Of a stretch of DNA of 64,000 bases, positions 23,631 through 35,684 are shown piece by piece (position 1 is the first letter of the stretch; every line of letters begins with the position of its first letter). A program made the translations under genes and the position numbers. The notes under the pieces are model-generated. The model saw only the letters and a program-made list of their open reading frames with translations. It had not been told where the DNA came from and searched no databases. Source of the stretch: Clytia hemisphaerica (taxonomy: Eukaryota; Cnidaria; Hydrozoa; Leptothecata; Clytiidae); the NCBI GenBank assembly GCA_902728285.1, contig CACVBU010000600.1, forward strand, positions 2,121,101-2,185,100. Direction: 5' to 3'.

Positions 23631-26600
23631 GTCATCAGTTTGACGAAGTTACGTAAAGAGTACAAAACGTACACATTAAAACGACAGTTGATCTCTTCAT
23701 ATAATATCTTCTTATGTGAAGAAAAGATTTACCATCTGGTCTGTAAATCTCTCGGAAAAGAATGCTACAAACACAAGAAGTATGATGTCTACTTTTCCCT
23801 TTTCAATGTTTTCTATAGAGCGTACAAATTTCTTTCAGGATTTGTTCCTGGGTCTTCCATGGCACAAAGCATTGTGTTTATTTTCAAAGTGGTAGATCCA
23901 AGCTAGCGGTTTTCATAGAAAAGGCTTATACACGCAGCCGAGGGAGGCTCCCCCGAGCGGGTAGGGGTGCTGAGGTAAAGCAGGCTACGAGTGTACGTGC
24001 AAGCTGTAAGGACACCTTTTTAGACCTTTGTTTCGTTCGACGAGCGAGTGTATAAAATATTCTTATTAGAAAGCCAAATCAGATAGACCAACGTGCGGGA
24101 TGTTTCTGAAGGGAAGTGAGTTGGTCTAATGTAATTTTTCGAATTATCAAGTGCAATTTTATTCATCGAAGAATATTTTATTCATTGAAACATCTGATAA
24201 CTGTTCATCAAATAATAAATAATTAATAAACAAATGAAGAAAGTATGCGCGCTGGCGCTGTGACCAACTCACTTCAGTCCAGAAACATCCCGCACGTTGG
24301 TCTATCTGATCTGGCTTTCTGAATATTGACATTAAAAAACAGCCATACTCTACAGTAGCATTCATTTCTTTTTGGAATGACCAAAGTTGTCTTCTTTTTT
24401 TCTTGGACAGGGAGCCTGAACCAGTTATGTAGTCATTCATTTTTGGAATGACCAAAATTGTCTTCTTTTTTTCTTGGACAGGGAGCCTGTACAAGTTATG
24501 TAGTCATTTCTTTTTGGAATGACCAAAATTGTCTTCTTTTTTCTTGAACAGGGAGCCTGTACCAGTTATGTAGTCATTTCTTTTTGGAATGACCAAAATT
24601 GTCTTCTTTTTTTCTTGGACAGGGAGCCTGTACCAGTCATGTAGTCATTCATTTTTGGAATGACCAAAATTGTCTTCTTTTTTTCTTGGACAGGGAGCCT
24701 GTACCAGTTATGTAGTCATTTCTTTTTGGAATGACCAAAATTGTCTTCTTTTTTTCTTGAACAGGGAGCCTGCACCAGTTATGTAGTCATTTCTTTTTGG
24801 AATGACCAAAATTGTCTTCTTTTTTTCTTGGACAGGGAGCCTGTACCGGTTATGTAGTCATTCATTTTTGGAATGACCAAAATTGTCTTCTTTTTTTCTT
24901 GGACAGGGAGCCTGTACCAGTTATGTAGTCATTTCTTTTTGGAATGACCAAAATTGTCTTCTTTTTTCTTGAACAGGGAGCCTGTACCAGTTATGTAGTC
25001 ATTTCTTTTTGGAATGACCAAAATTGTCTTCTTTTTTTCTTGAACAGGGAGCCTGTACCAGTTATGTAGTCATTTCATTTTGGAATGACCAAAATTGTCT
25101 TCTTTTTTTCTTGGACAGGGAGCCTGTACCAGTTATGTAGTCATTTCTTTTTGGAATGACCAAAATTGTCTTCTTTTTTCTTGAAAAGGGAGCCTGTACC
25201 AGTTATGTAGTCATTTCTTTTTGGAATGACCAAAATTGTCTTCTTTTTTCTTGGACAGGGAGCCTGTACCAGTTATGTAGTCATTTCTTTTTGGAATGAC
25301 CAAAATTGTCTTCTTTTTTTCTTGGACAGGGAGCCTGTACCAGTTACGTTGTCATTTCTTTTTGGAATGACCAAAATTGTCTTCTTTTTTTCTTGGACAG
25401 GGAGCCTGTACCAGTTATGTAGTCATTTCTTTTTGGAATGACCAAAATTGTCTTCTTTTTTTCTTGAACAGGGAGCCTGTACCAGTTATGTAGTCATTTC
25501 TTTTTGGAATGACCAAAATTGTCTTCTTTTTTCTTGGACAGGGAGCCTGTACCAGTTATGTAGTCATTTCTTTTTGGAATGACCAAAATTGTCTTCTTTT
25601 TTTCTTGGACAGGGAGCCTGTACCAGTTACGTTGTCATTTCATTTTGGAATGACCAAAATTGTCTTCTTTTTTTCTTAGACAGGGAGCCTGTACCAGTTA
25701 TGTAGTCATTTCTTTTTGGAATGACCAAAATTGTCTTCTTTTTTTCTTGGACAGGGAGCCTGTACCAGTTATGTAGTCATTTCTTTTTGGAATGACCAAA
25801 ATTGTCTTCTTTTTTTCTTGAACAGGGAGCCTGTACCAGTTATGTAGTCATTTCTTTTTGGAATGACCAAAATTGTCTTCTTTTTTTCTTGGACAGCGAG
25901 GCTGTACCAGTTATGTAGTCATTTCTTTTTGGAATGACCAAAATTGTCTTCTTTTTTTCTTGGACAGGGAGCCTGTACCAGTTATGTAGTCATTTCTTTT
26001 TGGAATGACCAAAATTGTCTTCTTTTTTCTTGAACAGGGAGCCTGTACCAGTTATGTAGTCATTTCTTTTTGGAATGACCAAAGAGTTGTCTTCTTTTTC
26101 TTGGACAGGGAGCCTGTACCAGTTACGTTGTCATTTCATTTTGGAATGACCAAAATTGCCTTCTTTTTTTCTTGGACAGGGAGCCTGTACCAGTTATGTA
26201 GTCATTTCTTTTTGGAATGACCAAAATTGTCTTCTTTTTTCTTGAACAGGGAGCCTGTACCAGTTATGTAGTCATTTCTTTTTGGAATGACCAAAATTGT
26301 CTTCTTTTTTTCTTGGACAGGGAGCCTGTACCAGTTACGTTGTCATTTCATTTTGGAATGACCAAAATTGCCTTCTTTTTTTCTTGAACAGGGAGCCTGT
26401 ACCAGTTATGTAGTCATTTCTTTTTGGAATGACCAAAATTGTCTTCTTTTTTCTTGAACAGGGAGCCTGTACCAGTCAGGACGGTAAACAAAGATCTGAA
26501 GAAGGAGATCGAGAAATGTCTTTCGAGCACCATGCTTAGAGTTGGACATGGACCAAGCAGGTACGTTGTAATGACACATTTTTAACGTTACTCTTGAAAT

Positions 26601-29461
26601 AATAATACCTCGTTGAAAAGATCATATCCGAAAATAAACTTTTGGATTGGTGGATAATTCAAGTCAGTGGTATATACGGGGTGTCCCGAAAAAAAGTATC
26701 GAGTCGTACCACTTCTATAGAAAGAAAGTTATCGTGTCTGTTTCACTAAATTTGCAATGTTTATCAAAGTTTCTCTTTGTGTCAAATTAATCTTTTATGA
26801 ATAACTTTTATAAAAAACAATTCTCAATAAATTTAAACGTCATGAAAATTGTAAAGAAAGTTAATTAATGGAGTCTGCTAAATCGCGTGCCACGCGTGCC
26901 TTCGTGCCTTGGCGTGCCTTCGTGCCTTGGCGTGCCAGCGTGCCAACGTGCCTTGGCGTGCCATCCAAATTTGGCGTGCCAACGTGCCTGCGTGCCTTCG
27001 TGCATTGGCGTGCCAGCGTGCCCACGTGCTTTGGCGTGCCAACGTGCCTTGGCGTGCCATCCAAATTTGGCGTTCTATTAAAATTTCGGCGTGCCATCCG
27101 AATTTTTGCGTGCCATCCGAATCTCGGCGTGCTTGTGCTATCCGAATTTTTACCGAAATTTGGGTAAAACTTTGGGGAGAAGATGACATAACTTGGACCC
27201 CCCCCATTATGGACCCCATTGTGGACCCCACTATGGACCCCCTCAAAATTAGCGGGGAAGCATTTTCAAGGTTATTTTATGTAATAACACTTAAATTATG
27301 TAAATAAAATGGCATTATCGCAAAATATGATGTGTATACACCAATTTACAACAAGATGTTTTCTCATGCTCAGTAGGATGCTGGCGGTGCAAATGGATAT
27401 AGATTGTCATGCAATGAAAACATTAAATGCTCCAAGAGAGCTGTTTTAGAGATATGAAAATAGTAGTACTTTTATTATTATTTTCATTTTTATAAGAACA
27501 TTTACATAAATTTAAAAGTTTTGAAGGAGATACACGTGTTTCTTCCACGCAAAAGGCAGTAGTCTACATGTCATTTTCTTGACAAAGTGACACTTTTTGA
27601 CAAAATTATTGACATGGCAATTATTTGGGATACCTGCAAGCTTTATTACACCAAATATTTCAATTGTACCGAATGAGATGCCTTTGATTTATATAGATAA
27701 ATATTGGGGTAAAGTAATTTTCAGAAGCCTAACAATTAATGTTTAAGGGCAAAATATAAACTCTGGAAATTTAAAAAAGTACGCCAAAATTTGGATGGCA
27801 CGCCGGAATAAGGATGGCACGCCGGAATAAGGATGGCACGCCAAAATTTGGACGGCGCGCCGGATTTTGGATGGCACGTTGGCACGCCGAAGCACGAAGG
27901 CACGCATGGCACGCTGGCACGTTGGCACGCTTAAAAACCGATGGCACGCGTGGCACGCGATTTAGCAGACTCTGATTAATGACTGTTGTAAAAACAATTA
28001 TTGTGGCAATAAAATTCAAATTTCTTACATTTTGTTAAACACACGCAACAACCTTCTACTCAGAATCATGTTCGAACTCGATACTTTTTTTCGGGACACC
28101 CTGTAGTAGACTACCCGTGCACAACAGATAGTGTGTAGTGATTATATAATCGCTTTCGCCTTTTCACACGCGTGATTTTTTTGCAAATTACCACGCGTGT
28201 GATGTGCACGTGAATCATAAACTTCACAATCACGAAATTTTAACACGCTTCAACACGCGTGTGATTTGGACAAGCTGGAGTTTTTACAAGCTCTTATTTC
28301 ATTTGGTTGGTCGTTAAGATGTAATAAAAGAATCTTATTACTTTTTCTAAAGAACGCGTCATCTCTATCACTTTAAATGACCAATTAGTGAAGTATCTTG
28401 TGAAAACTCCAGCTCACCCCTTGTGATTTGGTTTTTCTTTTGGTGTAAAAGATCTGAGAAGTGTGATCTGGTGTGACCACGTGTTATCATAGAAAGTGAC
28501 GTCATTGGCTACCATGGCAACCAATATAAAAGTTTGAAAGTTTGGAAAAAATTTACACCAATCGAAAGACCACGAAAAACTAAAATGGTGATAATAATGA
28601 CGTCAATTTTAAAAAGTGCTTGAAATTTGAGGCCTGTTTTTTGCGGCACAACAGTCTTCACTGATAACTGTCAATACTTTATCAGAATCTTTTTTTTAGC
28701 ATGTTTTATGATCTGAGTATACAATTCAAAAGTTTACTTTTAATTACCTCAAGCGGGGAACTAATTTTTGCTTTTTAAACAATCTTTAATATTTTTGTTT
28801 TCGTTTTTGTTTCAGTTCCATTTTGGTGGGTCAATTGAATGAGCACAAGGAAAAACAAATGGTTGAAAATTTGTTGCATGCCATGCGAATCGTCGGTCAG
28901 AAGGTCCCAGGCAAGTGGAACAACATCAAATCTATGTATCTCAAAACATCGACTTCAGTTGCTCTTCCTTTGTACCAAGCGTCACCCGTTGCAACCCACG
29001 ATCTTAGTGACGTCAAAGTCGACGTCGAAGAGAAGCAACGCAAGCGTAAACGTAAAGCGACGCCGTCCATCAAAAATACCAACCTCGATGAAGTTAAGAG
29101 CGATGATGAAGGACAAAATGAGGACCAGAATGATAAAACGGAAGACGTTGTATTGGACGGTGAGAAGGAAAAAGAAGTCACTACATTGGCAAATGAAGAC
29201 ATCGAAGAAACTAATCCTGCTGTCGAGGAACAGAAGACAGTTGTTGCCAAAAACGAAAAACATCTGAGATCTTCCAAAGTCAAGAAAGCGAAAGTCGAAG
29301 AAGAAAAAGAAGTAGGAAAACTCGTCAAAAAGAGAAAGGTGAAGAAAGTTACTACACTATCAGAAGAAGAAGAAATCGAGAGTGTTCCGAAAACAAAAAA
29401 GACACCCAAGAAAACACTACCTGCCAAAAAGACTGGCCCAAGGAAAGTCAAATCTAAGTAG
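23631..29461 (+). CDS. RSL1D1: RSL1D1-like ribosomal L1 domain protein, last three exons
   Basis: Nucleolar protein of the RSL1D1/Utp30 family, which carries a ribosomal-L1-like fold and acts in ribosome biogenesis. Visible exons are 23631-23779, 26462-26560 and 28816-29461, joined by GT-AG introns with compatible phases (297 residues). Exon 1 starts VISLTKLRKEYK, like the family's IISLxxLKKEY block, and runs to the ECYKHKK strand. Exon 2 gives EPVPV...LKKEIEKC. Exon 3 gives ILVGQLNEHK...PGKWNNIKSMYLKTS and ALPLY, the C-terminal part of the L1 fold. About 150 residues of lysine/glutamate-rich tail follow, with acidic SDDE and basic KKRK patches, typical of nucleolar proteins. The N-terminal half was not found upstream in this window; those exons may be split, diverged or farther away. 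The intron after exon 1 holds the splice-acceptor array, and the last intron holds a large inverted-repeat element. Confidence 0.88.
24068..24320. mobile_element. MITE with about 60-bp inverted ends
   Basis: The left arm AGAAAGCCAAATCAGATAGA...GACCAACGTGCGGGATG is matched by its complement at 24262-24320, around an AT-rich centre. It lies in the RSL1D1 intron just upstream of the tandem array. Confidence 0.8.
24357..26461 (+). repeat. About 30 tandem copies of an RSL1D1 3' splice site
   Basis: A 70-72 bp unit is repeated about 30 times. Each copy has GGAATGACCAAAATTG, a pyrimidine tract (TCTTCTTTTTTTCTTG), the acceptor (G/A)ACAG, then GGAGCCTGTACCAGT and TATGTAGTCATTTC. The final copy is the real acceptor of the exon at 26462: that exon also starts GGAGCCTGTACCAGT but continues CAGGACGG. 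The unit therefore arose by duplication of the intron end plus the first 15 exon bases. In most copies the reading frame entered at a decoy acceptor meets TAG seven codons in. Some copies read GTTACGTTG and lack that stop. Confidence 0.95.
26675..28105. mobile_element. TA-flanked inverted-repeat element with GCGTGCC arms
   Basis: The outer ends are CGGGGTGTCCCGAAAAAAAG and its near complement before 28105, with TA on both sides, which resembles Tc1/mariner MITEs. The inner arms at about 26870-27135 and 27780-27975 are inverted minisatellites of CGTGCCTTGGCGTGCCAACG type, bounded by GAGTCTGCTAAATCGCGTG and its complement. It occupies the last RSL1D1 intron. The long frames here come from the minisatellite. 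Confidence 0.8.
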
Positions 29462-29572
29462 ACACTATATTAAGAATAGCAGTGGACGATATTTTTATTA
29501 TGTAGCCTGATATAGCATATGATCGTACTTTTTCAGCCTCAGACTTTCCTTCTAATACAATAAGAGAGCAAT

Positions 29573-29873
29573 CCATTGAGTTTCAAGCCCGAAGGGCTAG
29601 AGGCGAGACTCCTGGATGGGAAATGAAACCACTTATTTCCTATCCAGAACGCCCGCGCGTAGTTTTTACACAAACGCCGGATTGAAACTAAAATCCATCG
29701 TTAAATTTCAAAAATGTAGTCCTCCAAAACAAAGGAACCGCTAAATGCAATCCGTCGTCATGATTACGGAGCGTTCTATGCGCGTTTTGGATGGGAAATA
29801 AGAAGCTTCAATTTCTCTTGCCTTGGAAAGGTTAAAGTTTTGCCTCTAGCCCTTGGGGCTTGAAACTCAATGG
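29573..29873. mobile_element. MITE just downstream of RSL1D1
   Basis: The inverted ends CCATTGAGTTTCAAGCCC and its complement continue as GGGCTAGAGGC against GCCTCTAGCCC. It starts 112 bp after the RSL1D1 stop and may lie in the 3' UTR. The unit also has internal inverted GGATGGGAAAT blocks. Confidence 0.8.
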
Positions 29874-30424
29874 AGAAACCCTAAATTTGCAATTTTTCTA
29901 CAGTGTAATAATAGGCTTATTTCACTTTTTGTAGAAGATGAGATTTTATCAAAAATTTTATCATATTTATGGGATCTGTATTTTTTAAAAATGAAGAAGT
30001 AGTTCTATTGTCTCGTCATAGTAATATGGTTTGAATGTTTACTTTCTTGCTATACTGTTTATGGGTGTTCTCACACCCGAGGAGAGGGCACTCAATGTAA
30101 ACGAACGAACTTAAGCGCGGCCCTTTGTCAGGCTTCCCAAGGTGAAAATCCCAAAAAAGTCCAACATTTTAGAAAATCAGACTATTTTTTGCTTCGAAAT
30201 GGACAAATATCTTCAAAAAAATGCACCGTAAGGATAGACTTTTTGCTTAGATTTGGTTGAATATTCTCTACATCATAAAGGTCCGATTTTCATGGCCCAA
30301 TTTTTGGGTTTCGGTGAACATTACAAAGCTGCAATCTGATTGGCTGTTAGAAAACCAATAAAATTCTAACCCAAAGACCAATTAGGAATAATTCAGGATA
30401 GAAGTAATAGCTCTCAAGGCTTTA

Positions 30425-30975
30425 CACTCCTTTCCTTTCAGTTTTACGAGTGCCCCCACACACACACCCACACACCCTATACACAGACACCCCCACACAC
30501 AGTGTGTTCAGATCTCGTGCTCGCCGTGCTAAGCGTGCTCGTTGAAATAGTTAAAATTTTACACCCCTTTCCTTTCAGTTTTACGAGTGCCCCCACACAC
30601 ACACCCACATACCCTATACACAGACACCCTATACACAGACACCCCCACACACAGTGTGGTCAGATCTCGTGCTCGCCGTGCTAAGCGTGCTCGTTGAATT
30701 AATTAAAATTTTACACCCCTTTCCTTTCAGTTTTACAAGTGCCCCCACACACACACCCACATACCCTATAGACAGACACCCCCACACACAGTGTGTTCAG
30801 ATTTCGTGCTCGCCGTGCTAAGCGTGCTCGTTGAATTAATTAAAATTTTACACCCCTTTCCTTTCAGTTTTACGAGTGCCCCCACACACACACCCACATA
30901 CCCTATACACAGACACCCTATACACAGACACCCCCACACACAGTGTGTTCAGATCTCGTGCTTGCCTTACTAAGC
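30425..30975. repeat. About 145-bp minisatellite with CACACACC blocks, four copies
   Basis: Each unit has TTTCCTTTCAGTTTTACGAG, a CCCCCACACACACACCC block, CCCTATACACAGACACC and CGTGCTCGCCGTGCTAAGCG. Copies vary by an extra 14-bp CCTATACACAGACA block. A related minisatellite on the opposite strand lies at 36470-37830. The two 60-codon frames are repeats of each other and not genes. Confidence 0.85.
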
Positions 30976-30999
30976 GTGCTCGATTTTGAAAAGTCTACA

Positions 31000-33070
31000 A
31001 CATTTTGTCCGTGATTGTATGTATCTTATGATTGTAAAGGGCTACGTGCATCAAGTTTTGACCAGTGATAGATAATGGATATTTAAATTTGAGTTTTATC
31101 GTTTTGATCCAGTTAATTTTAATATATATTACTAGACGTCGTCGCAAACGCCGGTTAACGGTTTTGCTTGTACATCAAAAGCCTTTAAAATACTGTAATG
31201 TTGGTTAATTCCTGACATTGTTTTGGCTTAACATGCCGAATACAATAATAAAAATTATACTTCTAAACTTTCTACATTAGTCAAAAATTTGTGTCCGTAA
31301 GCCTCGATGATATGTCTTTTTAAGATAACGGAAGTCTGTGTTCAATGAAATGCCATAGTGTCCCTGTCAAAATTATCGAGGGTACCCGTCGTTGCAGACG
31401 TCCAAAGGTGTCTGAGGTGGTGGGAGGGTTGCTTCTAGGAAAGAAAAAGCCTTAGTTGTGAAGGAGAGGCTCGCGCTTTGCGATTGAGCACTGAAGGTTT
31501 GCCCGTTTGTTGGCTTAACATGCGGACAGATTAAGAGCGGCGCATATGCAATGCTACCAACATTGAAACCTTTTTAAATAATGTTAGACGAAGTTTAATC
31601 ATCAAACAACAATGTTGGATTTTGTTGCGTGTGTTGATATAAAATAGTTCGAAATCATACAAATCCGTCGTGACAGTCTTGAAACCGAATAGCGCGAGAC
31701 TTTTTGTATCGAAGGAGGGTAGGTTTTCCAGCCGCGGCGTTCAAATTTTAGAAACCTTAATATGTTATTGGGTTAGCGTTAAAAAATTTTTTCATAAACT
31801 CAATTAGTATAGAAGATTCTACGGACCATATAGACATTTTCAATTTCAGTTGAGCTAGAATCTGACGATGTTTTCTGTCCGAAAACTTTAGGGCAGACTC
31901 CAGGCTGGACACTTAAAAAATAGTTGTCAGATTTGGCTGAAATTTGGCACACTTTTTCATTGAGTCAATATCATGGGGTGCTTTTTTTCAATGCACGATG
32001 GAGTTCGATTATTCGATTGGTTCGACATGTTCGATTGATCGGGTCTGGCTTAATGTCATGTCTCTTTAATTGTAAGATTCCTATCATTTTATTGGTGCAT
32101 TTACTAACTACACATAAAAGAAATAAAAACCTTCGTAAATACTCTAACAAACACAAAAAACATGACAGAAATACAAACAACCAGCTGACAGCATGCTGAA
32201 AACTGCCATTTCTTTAAAAACGAGCGATGTTTAAAAATGCTTGGTTACGTCTACCTGGACTTGCGGACTGACAAAACGTTAGATTTTATCTTACCTTAGC
32301 GAGTGAGTCCATCTTTAGACTATTCTAGAATGGTATGTTCTAGAAGTTTCCAAAGCACTTTCGTTTTCTAATTTTTGTTCATCATGTTCCGCCACCGCCA
32401 CCATGAAAGCCTATCGTAATACTTTCGCTATGCGAAATTAATCTTGTTTTGATCCAGTCACCTGATTTACTTCTATTTTACAGGGCAGTATCTATTAGAG
32501 GATTTCGTTTTATGCTTGATAACAAAATTAATTTTTTTCTCTCTCTATTTCATTTAGACTAGTCGACAAGTTAACAAACAATTCCAATACTGTATCGCAG
32601 ACATACCTATGATGAAGGGAGTGAAAATCAAGCGTTTTTAAGTCATTTAGATTTATGAAGTACTCGAAAGACTAAAGGTCGTATAAGTGATTCAAAGGAA
32701 GCCAGATTTAACTGTATGAAACGTAAACAAACCAAAGACACGAACCTAGCAGAAAGAAAACTTAATTTGGCAAGTAATATCCATAGAGGAAGATGTATGG
32801 TACATAAGGTCATAAATTGGCTTTGGTAACAAAATGTTGAATGGAAAGGTTCCCCCCAATCTCAACAAAATCCAAGCGGAAATGTTTCAATTTCCCAATT
32901 TCTCTTTTTAACAAGGTACTTTACTAATATTATCTTTTGAGCCCCCTCAAACCCGCCGCTGATAGTAGTACCTCTTAAATAACTGAAACCTTTTCATTTG
33001 CATTTGCATTTGCGTTTTCCCGAGTTTTCCCCTTTTTACGCGATATCGTTAGGGGGGATGTTAGGAATAA
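31000..33070. other. Intergenic stretch, no gene seen
   Basis: No coherent coding exon or complete element was recognised. A TTCGATTGGTTCGACATGTTCGA patch at 32010 recalls the TCGATT-rich elements of 15-18 kb. Confidence 0.45.
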
Positions 33071-33075
33071 TTTTT

Positions 33076-33614
33076 TAAGCCCATTTGTCAAAAGTTGCCT
33101 TTAGGTATAAAAAGAAGAAAAAATCATGTAAAAATCCTGCGGCACTTTTTTCAAGGTTGCCACGGGTTGGGTGCCACTGCCACTCCGCCAGCAAAATCGA
33201 AATTTCAAAAATTTTCAAAACATAGTGAATTGACCCCTCATTTGAAAGGTATTTTCATGCTGATTAAGAAAGTCATGTTTGTAATGTAAAAACACTCTGA
33301 CAAGAAGTAACTTAAGAAGAACGGTCGAAAAATTGCGTTTTTAGCAAAATCCTCAAAATTTCGTCAACTTTGTGAAATTACTTTTTGTGACAGTGTTACT
33401 CAACCTCATCATATTGATCTTCTTAATCAGCATGAAAATACCTTTCAAATGAGGGGTCACTTCACTATGTTTTGAAATTTTTTGAAATTTCGATTTTGCT
33501 GGCGAAGTGGCGGTGGCACCCTGCCCGTGGCAACCTTGAAAAAAGAGCCACCATGTTTTAACATGATTTTTTCTTCTTTTTATACCCAAAGGCATCTTTT
33601 GACAAATGGGCTAA
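33076..33614. mobile_element. Fold-back element with about 200-bp arms
   Basis: The left arm (33076 to about 33270) and right arm (about 33425-33614) are inverted copies around a loop of about 150 bp. The ends read TTAAGCCCATTTGTCAAAAG and its complement, and the arms share GACCCCTCATTTGAAAGG. The frames on the two strands, which both begin MPLGIKRRKN, are the same arm read twice and are not genes. Confidence 0.85.
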
Positions 33615-33882
33615 AGGGCTACATACACTACACAATATATTGCCCGGCAATATATTGGCAATATATTGACGATATATTGCTGAGTGCCAGCAATATATTG
33701 ATAAGGTGTCCGCAATATATTGCCAGCTCGATTTGCAATATTCCAACAATAAAGGGGGATTGTTTACAGAAAGAAAATTCCTTTTTATAATAGAGTACCT
33801 GTTGTTTACTTCGTACATTACGGTCCGAAAACGATATTGTTGAATATTGTTCGTCAATATATTGTGTAGTCTAAGTAGCCCT
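33615..33882. mobile_element. Harbinger-like MITE built of CAATATATTG palindromes
   Basis: The ends AGGGCTACATACACTAC and GTGTAGTCTAAGTAGCCCT form inverted repeats flanked by TAA (33612-33614 and 33883-33885), the 3-bp target of PIF/Harbinger elements. Six perfect CAATATATTG decamers and several variants lie inside. It directly abuts the fold-back element. Confidence 0.75.
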
Positions 33883-35014
33883 TAAGAGTTTATGTCATTT
33901 CTGCAAAATAACATCTCCCCCTAATATCGTGTGAGTTTGCAGACTCACGAAATTGTGAAGATCCCTGTGATTGATTTTAGGCTGATACGTGAAGTAAAAT
34001 CTGCACGAAATATTTGAAACACTACATGTTTTTTTTTTAGAAGCAAGTGTCTGCCCCTACATCAGGCTCGCATTATGCTAGCATTCTATTGTTCTCAAAC
34101 AATAGAACCATTGTTTAAGTACCAAAAACTGAGCCTGCATATGCTTATAAACGTTATGCTTATAAAAGAAAAAACATGTAATTCGTGAAAATAAATCCAG
34201 AAAAATTATATCAATTCATTTTGGCTCGCGAAAATTAACCCGATCAAAGTATACAATTTGCTGCGGACAGTTGTAGGTTTGTTCAGATCAGGTTAAGTTT
34301 TAAGTTGATAACTCACAATGGTTGGGCAAAATTTTTCATCTTTGTACAGTGGCAGTGAATCAGTCATAATTCCTTACATTTAGTGATTTATGTGTATGTT
34401 CTCTTTAGTGATTTTTGTTCTTTTGGTTGACTTCAACACTTTATGACCACCAACAATCTGTTATCTGCTATTTGTAACGAAAGTCATGGTATAACTTATG
34501 ATCTTGCAGTTGCTACATTGGTGTAAGGTCAGAAGGTTGCCAATTAATAGTTGACATTGAATGAAACTTTGTTGAGGTTGGGACGTACTGTTATCAAAGT
34601 GACACAGATTTCGAGAATTGAAACCAAAATATGATACCTTCTTTCTATGGAAACACACCAACCAAATTTTCCAGACTTTAGATAATAAGCAGGCTATAGC
34701 CTAGCTAGCTTCAACTAGCTACAAGTTTAAAACACATCACAGTCATTTTTCTCTGTTTGTTCAGGTTTGTTTGTAGTTTTTTTTTCGCAAGTTTTGGATG
34801 ATTTTGTTGTGATACTAGTGCGCACGCGCGTCTGTCAGAGGAAAACCCATTGTATTCCCGCCAAAGTTATAGAACTATTATCGGGACTTACAGTGAGGTT
34901 CAAGAAGTTCGATACTGTACCTACCCACAAATTTAAACCTGCGAAGTTTGAGAAAATTGAAAAAAAGCTAAGCAAAGAATGCTATTTCCTATAAAAAACA
35001 GTGAAAAATTACTT

Positions 35015-35300
35015 ACAGTTTTTGTGCGACCTTTCTTCTTCCTGCAGTCGTTGGCCATGCACCTAATTTGGTTTTTTCCGGTATCTTTTATGGCAGCAAC
35101 CTTCACGTGAACATAATTCATTTCTGCCGTAGTGCTGGTGAAAGCTTTCACTGCGTAGCTCTTTAGCAACGGCAGGATATTTAAAGTCAGACTTGTTTAG
35201 AAGAGACTGCATTTCAACGATATCACTTTGTTTTTTCAGGTCTGGAGTAAATTTTGTGATATCACAGAGCTGAAATTCCGTCACTGAATACATTGGCTGC
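35015..35300 (-). pseudogene. Possible exon with CMANDCRKKK, unclear frame
   Basis: On the minus strand two overlapping frames are open. One ends with CMANDCRKKKGRTKT directly before a strong donor, GTAAGTAAT (35014 downward). The other starts MQPMYSVTEF and contains CSREGCC. It may belong with the cysteine-rich frame at 35685-36237, but no joining scheme could be proven. No family recognised. Confidence 0.3.
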
Positions 35301-35684
35301 ACACTGGGGTGCTTCGAATGTTTGCATTCAAAGCTAACTTTTGATACCCTGAGTATCAGAGGTTAAGTTTTCAAAGAAAATAGTAACCTCTGAAGACAAA
35401 TAATAGAAATCTTATCGCGCATGTGTCAATCTAATCACTGTAGAAAAAAATCAAAGATGAAGAGCAAATATTACCATATTAATGTCTAGCAGACTGTATC
35501 AGTATGCAGTTTACTATTTACGAATTCCCCAGAAACCTCCAAGTGTAGTTGAAATGAGTTTATTTCGAAAGAAATCTTTTACATGATCCCCAAATGTATA
35601 ACAGTAATTACTAAACTTTTAATTATGGAAATGTCACTTTAATTGAATCGAAATAATAGACAGACTTTATGTTATGATTCTCTA

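Noticed and set aside
24357-26461. Regular repeat array as a possible CRISPR
   Set aside because: Units are contiguous 71-bp near-identical copies without unique spacers, inside a eukaryotic intron.
26868-27307. Overlapping frames of 99-132 codons
   Set aside because: They arise from the GCGTGCC minisatellite, which lacks stops in many frames.
28897-29451. 184-codon minus-strand frame opposite RSL1D1 exon 3
   Set aside because: It is a shadow of the lysine/glutamate-rich coding strand, giving a serine/phenylalanine-rich low-complexity peptide.
34767-34994. 75-codon plus-strand frame after an acceptor-like TTTCGCAAG
   Set aside because: The peptide looks plausible but no family or upstream exon could be named; open stretches of this length are common here.
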